64,000 nt of DNA, taken from NCBI RefSeq assembly GCF_009646095.1, contig NZ_CP045725.1:744001-808000 (forward strand), written 5' to 3'. Under the pieces are notes generated by a model that was not told the origin of the DNA, ran no database searches, and saw only the letters and a program-made list of their open reading frames with translations. This stretch comes from Raineyella fluvialis (lineage in GTDB: Bacteria; Actinomycetota; Actinomycetes; Propionibacteriales; Propionibacteriaceae). Shown piece after piece: positions 8,216 through 16,462 of this stretch (position 1 is the stretch's first letter; each line of letters starts with the position of its first letter). The position numbers were made by a program, and so were the translations under genes.

Positions 8216-9484
8216 TCAGACCCCCATCAGGCGGGCGCTCAGCCAGAGCGCGACGGTGGACAGCACCAGGATCGGAGGAACAGCCAACAGCCCGAGCCTG
8301 GTGAACTCGTTGATCTCGGCATCGTGGTCATGATCGTGCAAAATTCGCCGCCACAACAGGGTGGCCAGCGAGCCGACGTAGGTCAGGTTCGGGCCCACGT
8401 TCACCCCGATCAGGACGGCGAGCACCGCCGTCGGCCCCACCGGCGCCACCAGGGGCAGCAGGACGAGCACGGCGGGCAGGTTGTTGACGAGGTTGGCGAG
8501 GACTGCGGCGATCGCGGTCACCAGCAGCAGGCTGGGCAGGTCGTGACCGGCAGGCAGGACGCTGCGCATGGCGTCGGCCAGTCCGTGGTCGACCACCGCC
8601 TTCACCACGACGCCGAGCCCGAGAACGAAGAGCAGGAACCACGCATTGGCCGCTCGGACGAGGTCCAGCAGCTCGGCCCGGCGCCCCTCGGGGCGGGTCA
8701 GCAGCCGTTTGAGGCCGAGGACGGCCGCCCCGGCCAGCGCGGCCCAGAACGGCTCGACGTGCAGCGACGAGGACAGCACGAAACCGAGCAGCGTCAACGC
8801 CAGCACCGCCGCGGCGAAGACGGGCCACGCCTTCCGTTCCTCCCACGTACGCGCCGTCGCGACCACGGACAGCTCAGCGGCGAAGTAGCGGCGGAACACC
8901 AGGTACTCCACCAGGATCGCCACCAGCCACGGGCCCGCCATCAGGCCGGCGAAGCCCACGAAGCCGAGTCCGGCGGCCCCCATCGCCAGCAGGTTGGTCA
9001 GGTTCGACACGGGCAGCAGGAGTGAGGCCGAGTTGGCCAGGTGGGTGGTGGCGTAGACGTGAGGTTTCGGCTTGGCTCCGAGCCGGGAAGCCGTCGCGAA
9101 GACAACGGGCGTGAGCAGGACGACGGTGGCGTCAAGGCTGAGTACGGCCGTGGTGAGGGAGGCCACCCCGAAGACCAGGACGAGCAGTCGATGCGGCCTC
9201 CCCCGGGAGCGCCGGGCGATGAAGTCGCCGGCCGCCGCGAACATGCCCTCGGCCTGGCACAGGTGGGACAGCATCAGGACGCCGGCGAGGAACAGGATCG
9301 TGGGCCACATACCGTCCAGCTGCTGCCACGCCTCGCCCCACGGGATCACTCCGGTCAGGCACAGCACCACGGCGGCAGGCACGGCGGCGACAGCCTCCGG
9401 GAGCCCCGCGGGCCGCGTCAGCGCGAAGACCAGCACACCGGCCAGCAGCACAGCGGCAAGCGCCTCGGCGGCTCCACTCGGCAT
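8216..9484 (-). CDS. ArsB/NhaD/SLC13-type ion permease
   Basis: The 422-residue protein has about 11 membrane segments and the NNLPAVLVLLPLV motif seen in the ArsB/NhaD ion-transporter superfamily. A related segment in the first half is NSASLLLPVSNLTNLLA, giving the inverted-repeat hairpins expected of the fold. Candidate cargoes are arsenite, Na+/H+ exchange or dicarboxylates; nothing nearby discriminates, and no ars regulator or reductase is present. It is the first gene of a pair with the Usp-like protein. It is divergent from the cysteine desulfurase, with 50 bases between the starts. Confidence 0.85.
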   Translation of the reverse strand: MPSGAAEALAAVLLAGVLVFALTRPAGLPEAVAAVPAAVVLCLTGVIPWGEAWQQLDGMWPTILFLAGVLMLSHLCQAEGMFAAAGDFIARRSRGRPHRLLVLVFGVASLTTAVLSLDATVVLLTPVVFATASRLGAKPKPHVYATTHLANSASLLLPVSNLTNLLAMGAAGLGFVGFAGLMAGPWLVAILVEYLVFRRYFAAELSVVATARTWEERKAWPVFAAAVLALTLLGFVLSSSLHVEPFWAALAGAAVLGLKRLLTRPEGRRAELLDLVRAANAWFLLFVLGLGVVVKAVVDHGLADAMRSVLPAGHDLPSLLLVTAIAAVLANLVNNLPAVLVLLPLVAPVGPTAVLAVLIGVNVGPNLTYVGSLATLLWRRILHDHDHDAEINEFTRLGLLAVPPILVLSTVALWLSARLMGV

Positions 9485-9534
9485 GCAGGCACCTTAACCC
9501 GGGACCCGCGACGTCACAGCCGTACGCTGAGTCG

Positions 9535-10719
9535 GTGACCGCAGCGACGCACCCCGGCCTGGCCGGCCGCCCGATCTACCTCGACTACAACGCCACCACG
9601 CCGGTCGACCCGGAGGTCGTCGCGGCGATGGTGCCCTCCCTGGAGCGGGAGTTCGGCAATCCGTCCAGCACCCACGCGTACGGCCGTCCCGCCAGGGCGG
9701 CCCTCGAGGCCGCCCGCGACCGGGTGGCCGGCCTGCTGCACGCCGGCGCCGGGCGGATCGTCTTCACCGGCAGCGGCTCGGAGGCCGACGCCCTCGCCAT
9801 CCGCGGGGCGGTCCTGGCGAACCGCCGGCCCGGCCGACGACCCCACGTGATCACCCAGGCGACCGAGCATCCCGCCGTGCTGGCCGCCTGCCGCGATCTC
9901 GAGGAGCTCCACGGCGCCGAGATCGCGGTGCTCCCGGTCGGCCCCGACGGCCTGGTCGACCCGCTGGCCGTCGCCGACGCGATCACCGACGACACTCTGC
10001 TCGTGACGGTGATGCACGCCAACAACGAGACCGGCACGATCCAGCCGATCGCCGAGATCGCTGCCGCGGCCCACGAGCGGGGCGTGCTGGTGCACTGCGA
10101 CGCCGCCCAGTCGACCGGCAAGATCATCGTCGACGTGGCGGAGCTCGGGGTCGACCTGCTCACCGTGGTCGGTCACAAGATGTACGCCCCCAAGGGGATC
10201 TCGGCGCTCTACGTCCGCGACGGCGTGGCGCTGCGCCCGCTGGTCGGTGGCGGCGGCCAGGAAGGTGGCCTGCGGGCCGGCACCGAGAACGTGCCGTACG
10301 CCGTCGGCCTGGGCAGGGCCGCCGAAGTGGCCGCGGCCGCCCTGGAGGCCGGCGAGACCCGGCGCCTGACCGCGCTGCGGGACCGGCTGGAAGCGGGGCT
10401 CAAGGCCCGGCTCCCGGGCTGGGTCCACCTCAACGGTCACCGCACCCGGCGGCTGCCCAACACGCTGAACGTACGCATCGACGGGATGCGGGCGCTGACC
10501 CTGCTCGACGACGTGGCAGTGCTGGCTGCCTCCGCAGGCTCGGCCTGCCACGCCGGCGAGGACGCTCCGTCGCCGGTGCTCACCGCGATGGGCATCCCTG
10601 CCGATGAGGCGATGACCGCCGTACGCCTCTCCCTCGGCCGGTGGTCGACGGAGGCGGAGGTGGACGCCGCGGCGGCCGCTATCGCCGCAGCAGTTCCAGG
10701 ACGGTCGGTTCGTCGGTGA
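9535..10719 (+). CDS. Cysteine desulfurase (NifS/IscS family)
   Basis: The 394-residue PLP enzyme takes sulfur from cysteine for Fe-S clusters or thiolated cofactors. Visible are YLDYNATTPVDPEV at the start, HANNETGTIQPI, the PLP-aspartate region HCDAAQSTGK, the PLP lysine in VVGHKMYAPKG (near residue 205) and the persulfide Cys in SAGSACHAGED (near 330). The phosphate-cup segment is TGSGSEADALAI rather than the usual TSGGTESNN. GTG start; a TACGCT hexamer ends six bases before it with no Shine-Dalgarno, so a leaderless mRNA is likely. The 3' end overlaps the convergent SorC regulator by 41 bases. Confidence 0.9.
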   Translation: MTAATHPGLAGRPIYLDYNATTPVDPEVVAAMVPSLEREFGNPSSTHAYGRPARAALEAARDRVAGLLHAGAGRIVFTGSGSEADALAIRGAVLANRRPGRRPHVITQATEHPAVLAACRDLEELHGAEIAVLPVGPDGLVDPLAVADAITDDTLLVTVMHANNETGTIQPIAEIAAAAHERGVLVHCDAAQSTGKIIVDVAELGVDLLTVVGHKMYAPKGISALYVRDGVALRPLVGGGGQEGGLRAGTENVPYAVGLGRAAEVAAAALEAGETRRLTALRDRLEAGLKARLPGWVHLNGHRTRRLPNTLNVRIDGMRALTLLDDVAVLAASAGSACHAGEDAPSPVLTAMGIPADEAMTAVRLSLGRWSTEAEVDAAAAAIAAAVPGRSVRR

Positions 10720-11611
10720 CCAGCACCTTGACGTAGCCGGCACGGATCGCCGCGAGCAGCGCCTCCGCCTTGTCCAGTCCGGCGGCGACGACGATGACAT
10801 TGGGCAGCGATCGGAGCCGCTCCAGCGCAATACCGATCCGGCGGTCCGAGGTCGCTCCCCGCAGTGGGCGGCCACGGGAGTCGAACCACTCCCCCATCAT
10901 GTCGCCGACCGCCCCCATGGCGGCGAACCGCGCGACATCGTCGTCGGACACCAGCCCTGAGCGGACCGCCGAAGCGGCCGGCGTGGCACTTCCCACACTG
11001 CTCAGGGTGACACCGGCCTGCTCGGCGCAGGACAACGCGTCCCGAACGGCGTCCTCCTTCATGAACATCTGCGCCGCCTCGGGGCTCGAGGCGACCATCG
11101 GCGCGGGCACGAGCTTCAGATGCTTCGCCAGCACGCTGCTCGCCGCCAAGGACTCGGTGAACTGCTGGATCCACCCCGATGCCGAGGCGATCGTCACCCC
11201 GTCCAGGGATTCCTCGGTCAGCATGCCGAGGACGCGGGCGACGGTGTCACCCCAGCCGACCCCGACCACGACCCCCGGGTGCAGGAAGCGGCGCAGATAG
11301 GCGGCCGCGGCGGCGGCGACCCGCTCGTTGCGGCGCGCGAAGGGGACATCGGCGGCGTCGGCCGGCACGACCACGGCATCCTCGAGCCGGAGGGCCGAGC
11401 GTGCCTCGGACGCCAGGTGCATGGCGGCCATGTGCCCGGGTTCGATCTCGATCCGTACGATGCCCTGTTCGAGCGCCGCCTCCAGCAGGCGGCCAACCGT
11501 CTGCCGGGAGACGAACAGGCGCTTGGCGACCTGGGCCTGGGTGAGTCCGTCCCGGTAGTACAGCCAGGCCGCTCTCACCATCAGGTCCACGTCCCCTGAC
11601 CCGGACGTCAT
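10679..11611 (-). CDS. SorC/DeoR-family transcriptional regulator of the adjacent sugar cluster
   Basis: The 310-residue protein has an N-terminal helix-turn-helix (LTQAQVAKRLFVSRQTVGRLL, about 20-40). The C-terminal SorC effector domain has the GVGWGDT signature near residue 120. The family binds phosphorylated sugars and usually represses its own operon; E. coli LsrR is a member. It is the last gene after the ABC transporter. The start at 11611 has AGGAGG six bases upstream; a further in-frame ATG at 11689 lacks this. Matching inverted repeats at 16431-16447 and 18867-18883 are its likely operators (inference). Confidence 0.88.
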   Translation of the reverse strand: MTSGSGDVDLMVRAAWLYYRDGLTQAQVAKRLFVSRQTVGRLLEAALEQGIVRIEIEPGHMAAMHLASEARSALRLEDAVVVPADAADVPFARRNERVAAAAAAYLRRFLHPGVVVGVGWGDTVARVLGMLTEESLDGVTIASASGWIQQFTESLAASSVLAKHLKLVPAPMVASSPEAAQMFMKEDAVRDALSCAEQAGVTLSSVGSATPAASAVRSGLVSDDDVARFAAMGAVGDMMGEWFDSRGRPLRGATSDRRIGIALERLRSLPNVIVVAAGLDKAEALLAAIRAGYVKVLVTDEPTVLELLRR

Positions 11612-11689
11612 GGGGCCTCCTATCGACGGGGGGACGGGTGTCAACATCGTGGCCGGGCGGGGCGCACCACCCCACCCCGCCCCCACCAC

Positions 11690-12742
11690 TCAGAAGCTGT
11701 ACTTGTCGATGTTGTCGGCGGTGAAGATCAACGGCTTGTTGTAGTCGATCTCACCGTCCTTGAGGATCGTGTACTTGCCGGCCTTGCCGGCATCGACGGA
11801 CTCGCCCTCCTTACCGGCGATCTTCCCCTTGACCAGTTGGTCGGCGACGACGGTGGCGACGTAGCCCAGTTCTGCCGGATCCCACATCATGAAGGCCTTG
11901 GAGTGGCCCTTCTTGATGAAGTCACGCACCGAGCTCGGCAGCGCGACGCCGGTGGCGAACACCTGGCCGCCCTTGCCCGCGTCGATGATGGCCTGCTCCG
12001 CCGCCGGGGCCGACACGGCGGAGGAACTGATGATCACCTTCAGGTCGGGGTGGGCCTGCATCAGGTTACGGGCGAGTTCCTGGCTCTTCGTCGCGTCGTC
12101 ACCGGCGAACTGCACGGTGTCCACGTACTTGAAGACCTTGTACTTGGCGTCGTTGTCGATCAACTGCTTCATGAACTTCACGTGCGCCGTGTGGTTCGGC
12201 GCGGTGGGTGAGGCGGAGATGAACGCCACCAGACCGCCCTGGGGGGAGTTCAGCAGCGCCGCATCGAGCATGGTCTTCGCCGCGAGTTCGTACGAGAGCT
12301 GGTTGACGAAGAGGTCACGGGCATCCACGGCGGCGTCGGCGTCGTACGTGACCACCTTGATGCCCTGCTGACGGGCGTTGCGCAGCGCCGGGGCGACGGC
12401 GTCACCGTCGATGGCGCTGACCACCAGGGCATTGGGCTTCTGCGGCACCGCATTGGTCAGCGTCGCGATCTGCGCCGTCGCCTCGGCCTTGTCGGAACCG
12501 ATGTACTGGAAGTCGATCCCGTAGTCCGCGGCCGCCTGCTCGCCGCCCTTGCGCGCCACCTCGAAGTAGGCGAGGCCGGTGAACTTCGGCGCCATGAAGA
12601 TCTTGGATTTGGTGACGGCCGCCGAGCTCGACCCACCGCCAGGCGCGTTGCTCGTCGGTGCCGTGGTGGAGCAGGCGGCCAGGCCCATGGTGACTCCGGC
12701 CAAGGCCATCCCGAACGTTCGTCGACTGATCGTACCGGACAT
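11690..12742 (-). CDS. Sugar ABC transporter substrate-binding lipoprotein (RbsB/LsrB family), TAT-exported
   Basis: The 350-residue periplasmic-binding-protein-like protein opens with a twin-arginine motif, SRRTFGMAL, then a lipobox LAAC (Cys near residue 24). It should therefore be a TAT-exported lipoprotein. The mature part has the two-lobe type 1 fold: KIFMAPKFTGLAYFEVARKGGEQAA at the first strand and VVTYDADAAVDARDLFVNQ at the hinge. The FTGLAYFE segment resembles autoinducer-2/rhamnose-type binders more than ribose binders. It sits four bases from the first permease. The ligand is unknown. Confidence 0.9.
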   Translation of the reverse strand: MSGTISRRTFGMALAGVTMGLAACSTTAPTSNAPGGGSSSAAVTKSKIFMAPKFTGLAYFEVARKGGEQAAADYGIDFQYIGSDKAEATAQIATLTNAVPQKPNALVVSAIDGDAVAPALRNARQQGIKVVTYDADAAVDARDLFVNQLSYELAAKTMLDAALLNSPQGGLVAFISASPTAPNHTAHVKFMKQLIDNDAKYKVFKYVDTVQFAGDDATKSQELARNLMQAHPDLKVIISSSAVSAPAAEQAIIDAGKGGQVFATGVALPSSVRDFIKKGHSKAFMMWDPAELGYVATVVADQLVKGKIAGKEGESVDAGKAGKYTILKDGEIDYNKPLIFTADNIDKYSF

Positions 12743-12746
12743 CGAA

Positions 12747-13787
12747 CTACCTACCTTTCAGTGGGGACTCGCCTGCACTGCGCAGGCTGGGTGGTCCGTC
12801 ATGATGAAGCTGATCCGCGTGCGTCGAGCCGACGAGCTTGCGCCGCCACGACGTGATGAGTTGCAGCAGGGTGGGCACCGCCACGGCGATGACGAGCAGC
12901 GCTCCGATCACCAACGTCTGGCTGGTCCCGGGCACGTTGGCCAACTGCATGCCGGTCTGCAGGGTGCCGAGCAGGGTGAGGGAGAGCCCCACCCCGAGGG
13001 CGCGGCCACTGCCGCCCTTGATGGAGACGCCGCCGAGGACGACGGCCGTGAGGACGAACAGGATCGCGCCGTCGGCGTTGTCGCCGCGGGCCGACTGGTA
13101 CTGGGACACCCAGACGATGCCGGCCACGCCTGCCATGGCGCCGGCCAGGCCGTAGGCGCCGATCTGGGCGCGGACGACGCGGACGGCCGCCATCCTGGTC
13201 GCGGCCCGGTTGTTGCCGATGGCGTAGCACTCCCGGCCGAAGCGGGTGGCGCCCATCAGGACGGCGAAGGCCACGGCCGCGACCACCGTGAGCACCACCC
13301 AGACCGGCAGGATCCACACCCACATCCGGCCGAGGATGGTGTACTGCTTCGGCAGCCCCGTCACGCCGGCGGCCCCGGCGATGATGTAGGCGATGCCGCG
13401 GAACGCCCCGGCGGTGCCGAGGGTCACCGCGAGGGACGGCAACCCGAACCGGGCGACCAGCACCCCGTTCAGCACCCCCATCGCGACCGTGACGGCGAGG
13501 ATCGCCCCGACGGCGGCCGGCAGCGGCACGCCCCGGACGGCGAGGGTGGCGTACGTGACGGAACTGACCGCCAGGATGGACGGGAGCGACAGGTCGATCT
13601 CGCCCTGGACGACGATCGGGAACTGCCCCAGGGCCATGAAGGCGAAGATGACGAAGAAGGCCGCGGAGTTGGCCAGGTTGATCGGGTCGAGGAAGTACGG
13701 GGACAACATGCTCGACCAGACGAAGGCAGCACCGATCAGGACGACGAGCAGCAGCTCCCACGAGTAGGACTTCAGGATCGACCTCAT
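12747..13787 (-). CDS. Sugar ABC transporter permease (RbsC/LsrD family)
   Basis: The 346-residue integral membrane protein has about 9-10 hydrophobic segments and the branched-chain-permease/ribose-permease conserved stretch LGTAGAFRGIAYIIAGA near residue 120. A second conserved stretch, AVVLGGVSIKGGSGRALGVGL, lies near residue 240. Its start overlaps the stop of the upstream permease by four bases (ATGA), giving translational coupling. It pairs with the other permease to form the channel driven by the double ATPase. Confidence 0.9.
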   Translation of the reverse strand: MRSILKSYSWELLLVVLIGAAFVWSSMLSPYFLDPINLANSAAFFVIFAFMALGQFPIVVQGEIDLSLPSILAVSSVTYATLAVRGVPLPAAVGAILAVTVAMGVLNGVLVARFGLPSLAVTLGTAGAFRGIAYIIAGAAGVTGLPKQYTILGRMWVWILPVWVVLTVVAAVAFAVLMGATRFGRECYAIGNNRAATRMAAVRVVRAQIGAYGLAGAMAGVAGIVWVSQYQSARGDNADGAILFVLTAVVLGGVSIKGGSGRALGVGLSLTLLGTLQTGMQLANVPGTSQTLVIGALLVIAVAVPTLLQLITSWRRKLVGSTHADQLHHDGPPSLRSAGESPLKGR

Positions 13788-14824
13788 GCCGCAGCCCTTT
13801 CGACGCTGCGCCGCGACAGGCGTGCCGCGACCTGCTGCTGGACCAACGCGTCGATGGCGACAGCCGTCACGATGGCAGCACCCTGGATCAGCTGCCGGTA
13901 GAACTCCTGGACCCCCAGCAGGACCAGACCGTTGTTGATCGTGGCCAGCACGATGCAGCCCATGGCGGCGCCGTAGACCGAGCCCGACCCGCCCCAGATG
14001 CTCACCCCGCCGATGACCGCGGCCGCCAGGACCTGGAGCTCGAAGCCGTCACCGACCAGCGAGTTGATGTTGCCGACCTGGGCACCGAGCATCAGCCCCG
14101 CCAGCGAGGCGATGGTGCCGGAGGCGATGTAGGCGCCGATGACGATCCGGGTGGACCGCAGGCCGTACGACCTGGCGGCCTTGGGGTTCGAGCCGTACGC
14201 GTACACCGTCCGTCCGCCGGGCAGCCAGCGCAACGCCAGCCCGATGAGGATCACCACCACCAGGGCGATCCAGACGTAGGACGACACCCCGAGCAGGCGG
14301 CTGCTCGCGACCGCGCGGGTCCAGGGTGGCAACTGGCCGACGGTCACCTCGGTGGCATGGGCGTAGAACGAGACGAAACCCCGGTAGATCGACAGGGTGC
14401 CGAGGGTGGCGACGATCGACGGGATCTCCAGGACGGCCACCAGGGTCCCGTTGAGCAGGCCCAGCAGCGCGCCGATCACCAAGGCCATCAGCACCACGTA
14501 CGGTCCGAGTCCGCGATGGTGCCCGGCGATGTCGAAGACGACGTAGGCGGTCAGCCCCATCACCGACCCCACCGAGAGGTCGAGGTTGCCGGTGAGCACC
14601 ACGATCGTCTGCCCGCAGACGGCGATCGCCATGATCGCCGCGGTGAAGAGCACGCTCTGCAGGTTCGGCCAGCCGATGAACCGGGGGACCAGGGACGTGA
14701 AGGCCACCATCAGGATGAGCTGGAAGCCGATCACGCCGAGGTAGCGGATCCGTAGTGCGGCGGCACCGCCGGTGAACCCCAGTCGCTCGAACAGCCCCGG
14801 CGCGGGGGCGTACGTCTCGCTCAT
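13784..14824 (-). CDS. Sugar ABC transporter permease (RbsC/LsrC family)
   Basis: The 346-residue paralogue of the next permease shares LATLGTLSIYRGF-type and AAAVIGGVSIWGGSGSVYGA motifs. About 9-10 membrane segments are visible, with TGNLDLSVGSVMGL near residue 75, a classic RbsC motif. ATGA overlaps at both ends tie it to the ATPase and the second permease. Two different permeases in one operon is the arrangement of rhamnose, Lsr and erythritol-type systems rather than ribose systems. Confidence 0.9.
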   Translation of the reverse strand: MSETYAPAPGLFERLGFTGGAAALRIRYLGVIGFQLILMVAFTSLVPRFIGWPNLQSVLFTAAIMAIAVCGQTIVVLTGNLDLSVGSVMGLTAYVVFDIAGHHRGLGPYVVLMALVIGALLGLLNGTLVAVLEIPSIVATLGTLSIYRGFVSFYAHATEVTVGQLPPWTRAVASSRLLGVSSYVWIALVVVILIGLALRWLPGGRTVYAYGSNPKAARSYGLRSTRIVIGAYIASGTIASLAGLMLGAQVGNINSLVGDGFELQVLAAAVIGGVSIWGGSGSVYGAAMGCIVLATINNGLVLLGVQEFYRQLIQGAAIVTAVAIDALVQQQVAARLSRRSVERAAA

Positions 14825-16359
14825 GCCGCGTCCCCCTGCTCCGGGATCCGTCCGGTGGCCGCCGCGAGGATGCTCTCCTGGGTCGCCTCCGCGACCGGGA
14901 CATCGGCGGCGATCCGGCCCTGTCGGATGACCAGGACCCGATCACTCACCGCCAGCACCTCGGGCAGGTCCGAGGACACCATCACGATCGCCATCCTTTC
15001 CTTGCGGGCCAGGTTGCGCATGATGTCGTGGACCTGGGCCTTCGTCCCGACGTCGATGCCATGGGTGGGTTCGTCGAGCAGCAGGACGCGGGGCCTGGTC
15101 GCCAGCCACCTGGCCAGCGCGACCTTCTGGCGGTTGCCTCCGGACAAGGAGGAGACCAGGTCCTCGAGGCGGCCCTTGATGCTGAGCGCCGACTTCTCCT
15201 GCTCGGCGAGTTCGCGCTCCTTGTGCCGGCTCATGAATCCCCACCGGCCGAGCCGGACCAGGCTGGGCAGGGCGATGTTGGCCTCGATCGGCATTGCGGC
15301 GATGACGCCCTCCGCGTCCCGGTCCTCCGGCAAGTAGCTGACGCCCTTGGCGGCCATCCGGCGCGGACTGGTGGGGCGTACGGTCACCCCGTCCACCTTC
15401 ACCTCCCCCTCGAGCCCCGGCGCCAGGCCGAAGATCGCCTGGGCGATCTCCGTACGTCCGGCGCCGACCAGGCCGGCGACTCCGACGATCTCTCCCTCAG
15501 CCACGTCGAACGACACGTCCTGGAAGACCCCGGGCCGGGTGAGCCCGCGGACGGACAGCCGCGTCGGCCCCAGCGGCACGTCGTTGGGGACCGCCTGCAG
15601 CACGACCGAGCGTCCCACCATCAGGCGGATCATCTCGTCGTCGTCGAGGTCGGCCGCCGGGGCGGTGCGGACGTGCTGCCCGTCCCGCATCACGGTGATC
15701 CGGTCGGCGAGCAGGTGGATCTCCTCCATCCGGTGGGAGATCCAGATGATGCTGGTCCCGGCCGCCTTGAGCCGGCGGACCAAGGTGTAGAGCTTGGCGG
15801 CCTCGTCGGGCGTGAGGGCGCTGGTCGGCTCGTCGAGGATGAGCAGCTTCAGACCGGTGTCGACGGCGCGGGCGATCTCGACGAACTGGGCCTCCGCGAC
15901 CGTGAGGCCGGCGACCATCTGGTCGGGATCCAGGTCGAAGCCGAGCGCCGACAGCTTCTCCTTGGCCCGGCGCGACATCAACGGACGGTTCACCACCGGG
16001 CCGGCCATCGGGTACTGACCGGTGAAGATGTTCTCGGCCACCGACAGGTGCGGGAACATGTTGGGATCCTGGAACACGGCCGCGATGCCGGCCCGCCTCG
16101 CGTCCTGCGTGGAGCGGACCCGCAGTTCCTCGCCGTCGAGCAGGACGGTGCCCGAGTCGGGCTGGTGCAGCCCGGTGATGACCCCCACCAGGGTGGACTT
16201 CCCCGCGCCGTTCTCGCCCACCAGCGCGTGGATCTCTCCCGGTTCCACCGTCATGGTCACCGACGACAACGCCTGCACGGCGTCGAATCGCTTCGAGACG
16301 GATCGGATCTCCAGGCGAGGAATGCCTGTGCTCGAGTCGCTCCGTTGCGGTGTGTCCAT
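14821..16359 (-). CDS. Sugar ABC transporter ATP-binding protein, two ATPase domains (RbsA/LsrA family)
   Basis: The 512-residue protein has tandem ABC domains. The first has Walker A GENGAGKST (near residue 45), Q-loop AVFQDPNMFPHLSV and Walker B LLILDEPTSAL. The second has the usual degenerate Walker A GLVGAGRTE and a good SGGNRQKVALARWLATRP signature. The frame is open up to 16437, but that start would lie inside the inverted-repeat operator at 16431-16447. The ATG at 16359 has GGAG seven bases upstream, so 16359 is preferred. It is probably the first gene of the ATPase/permease/binding-protein/regulator unit. Confidence 0.92.
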   Translation of the reverse strand: MDTPQRSDSSTGIPRLEIRSVSKRFDAVQALSSVTMTVEPGEIHALVGENGAGKSTLVGVITGLHQPDSGTVLLDGEELRVRSTQDARRAGIAAVFQDPNMFPHLSVAENIFTGQYPMAGPVVNRPLMSRRAKEKLSALGFDLDPDQMVAGLTVAEAQFVEIARAVDTGLKLLILDEPTSALTPDEAAKLYTLVRRLKAAGTSIIWISHRMEEIHLLADRITVMRDGQHVRTAPAADLDDDEMIRLMVGRSVVLQAVPNDVPLGPTRLSVRGLTRPGVFQDVSFDVAEGEIVGVAGLVGAGRTEIAQAIFGLAPGLEGEVKVDGVTVRPTSPRRMAAKGVSYLPEDRDAEGVIAAMPIEANIALPSLVRLGRWGFMSRHKERELAEQEKSALSIKGRLEDLVSSLSGGNRQKVALARWLATRPRVLLLDEPTHGIDVGTKAQVHDIMRNLARKERMAIVMVSSDLPEVLAVSDRVLVIRQGRIAADVPVAEATQESILAAATGRIPEQGDAA

Positions 16360-16430
16360 CCGGCTTCTCCATCGATCGGCGAGTGGGCCTGACTGATTTC
16401 TAACGCGCCGCGAGGACGCCTGCAGCATTT

Positions 16431-16447
16431 TGCTCACCGGCTGAGCA
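16431..16447. promoter_or_regulatory. Predicted SorC operator 1 (inverted repeat TGCTCA-N5-TGAGCA)
   Basis: A perfect 6-base inverted repeat with a 5-base spacer lies in the 103-base gap between the FGGY kinase and the ATPase start. The same architecture with one mismatch occurs at 18867-18883 before the aldolase gene. In both copies the right arm continues as TGAGCA-N2-TGCCC. The recurrence in front of both presumed transcription units makes this the likely binding site of the cluster's SorC regulator. Confidence 0.6.
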
Positions 16448-16462
16448 TTTGCCCACTGCCTC

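Noticed and set aside
12579-13901. 440-codon plus-strand frame across the sugar permease
   Set aside because: Shadow of the permease gene; composition is dominated by Asp/Gly/His/Arg and it has no ribosome site.
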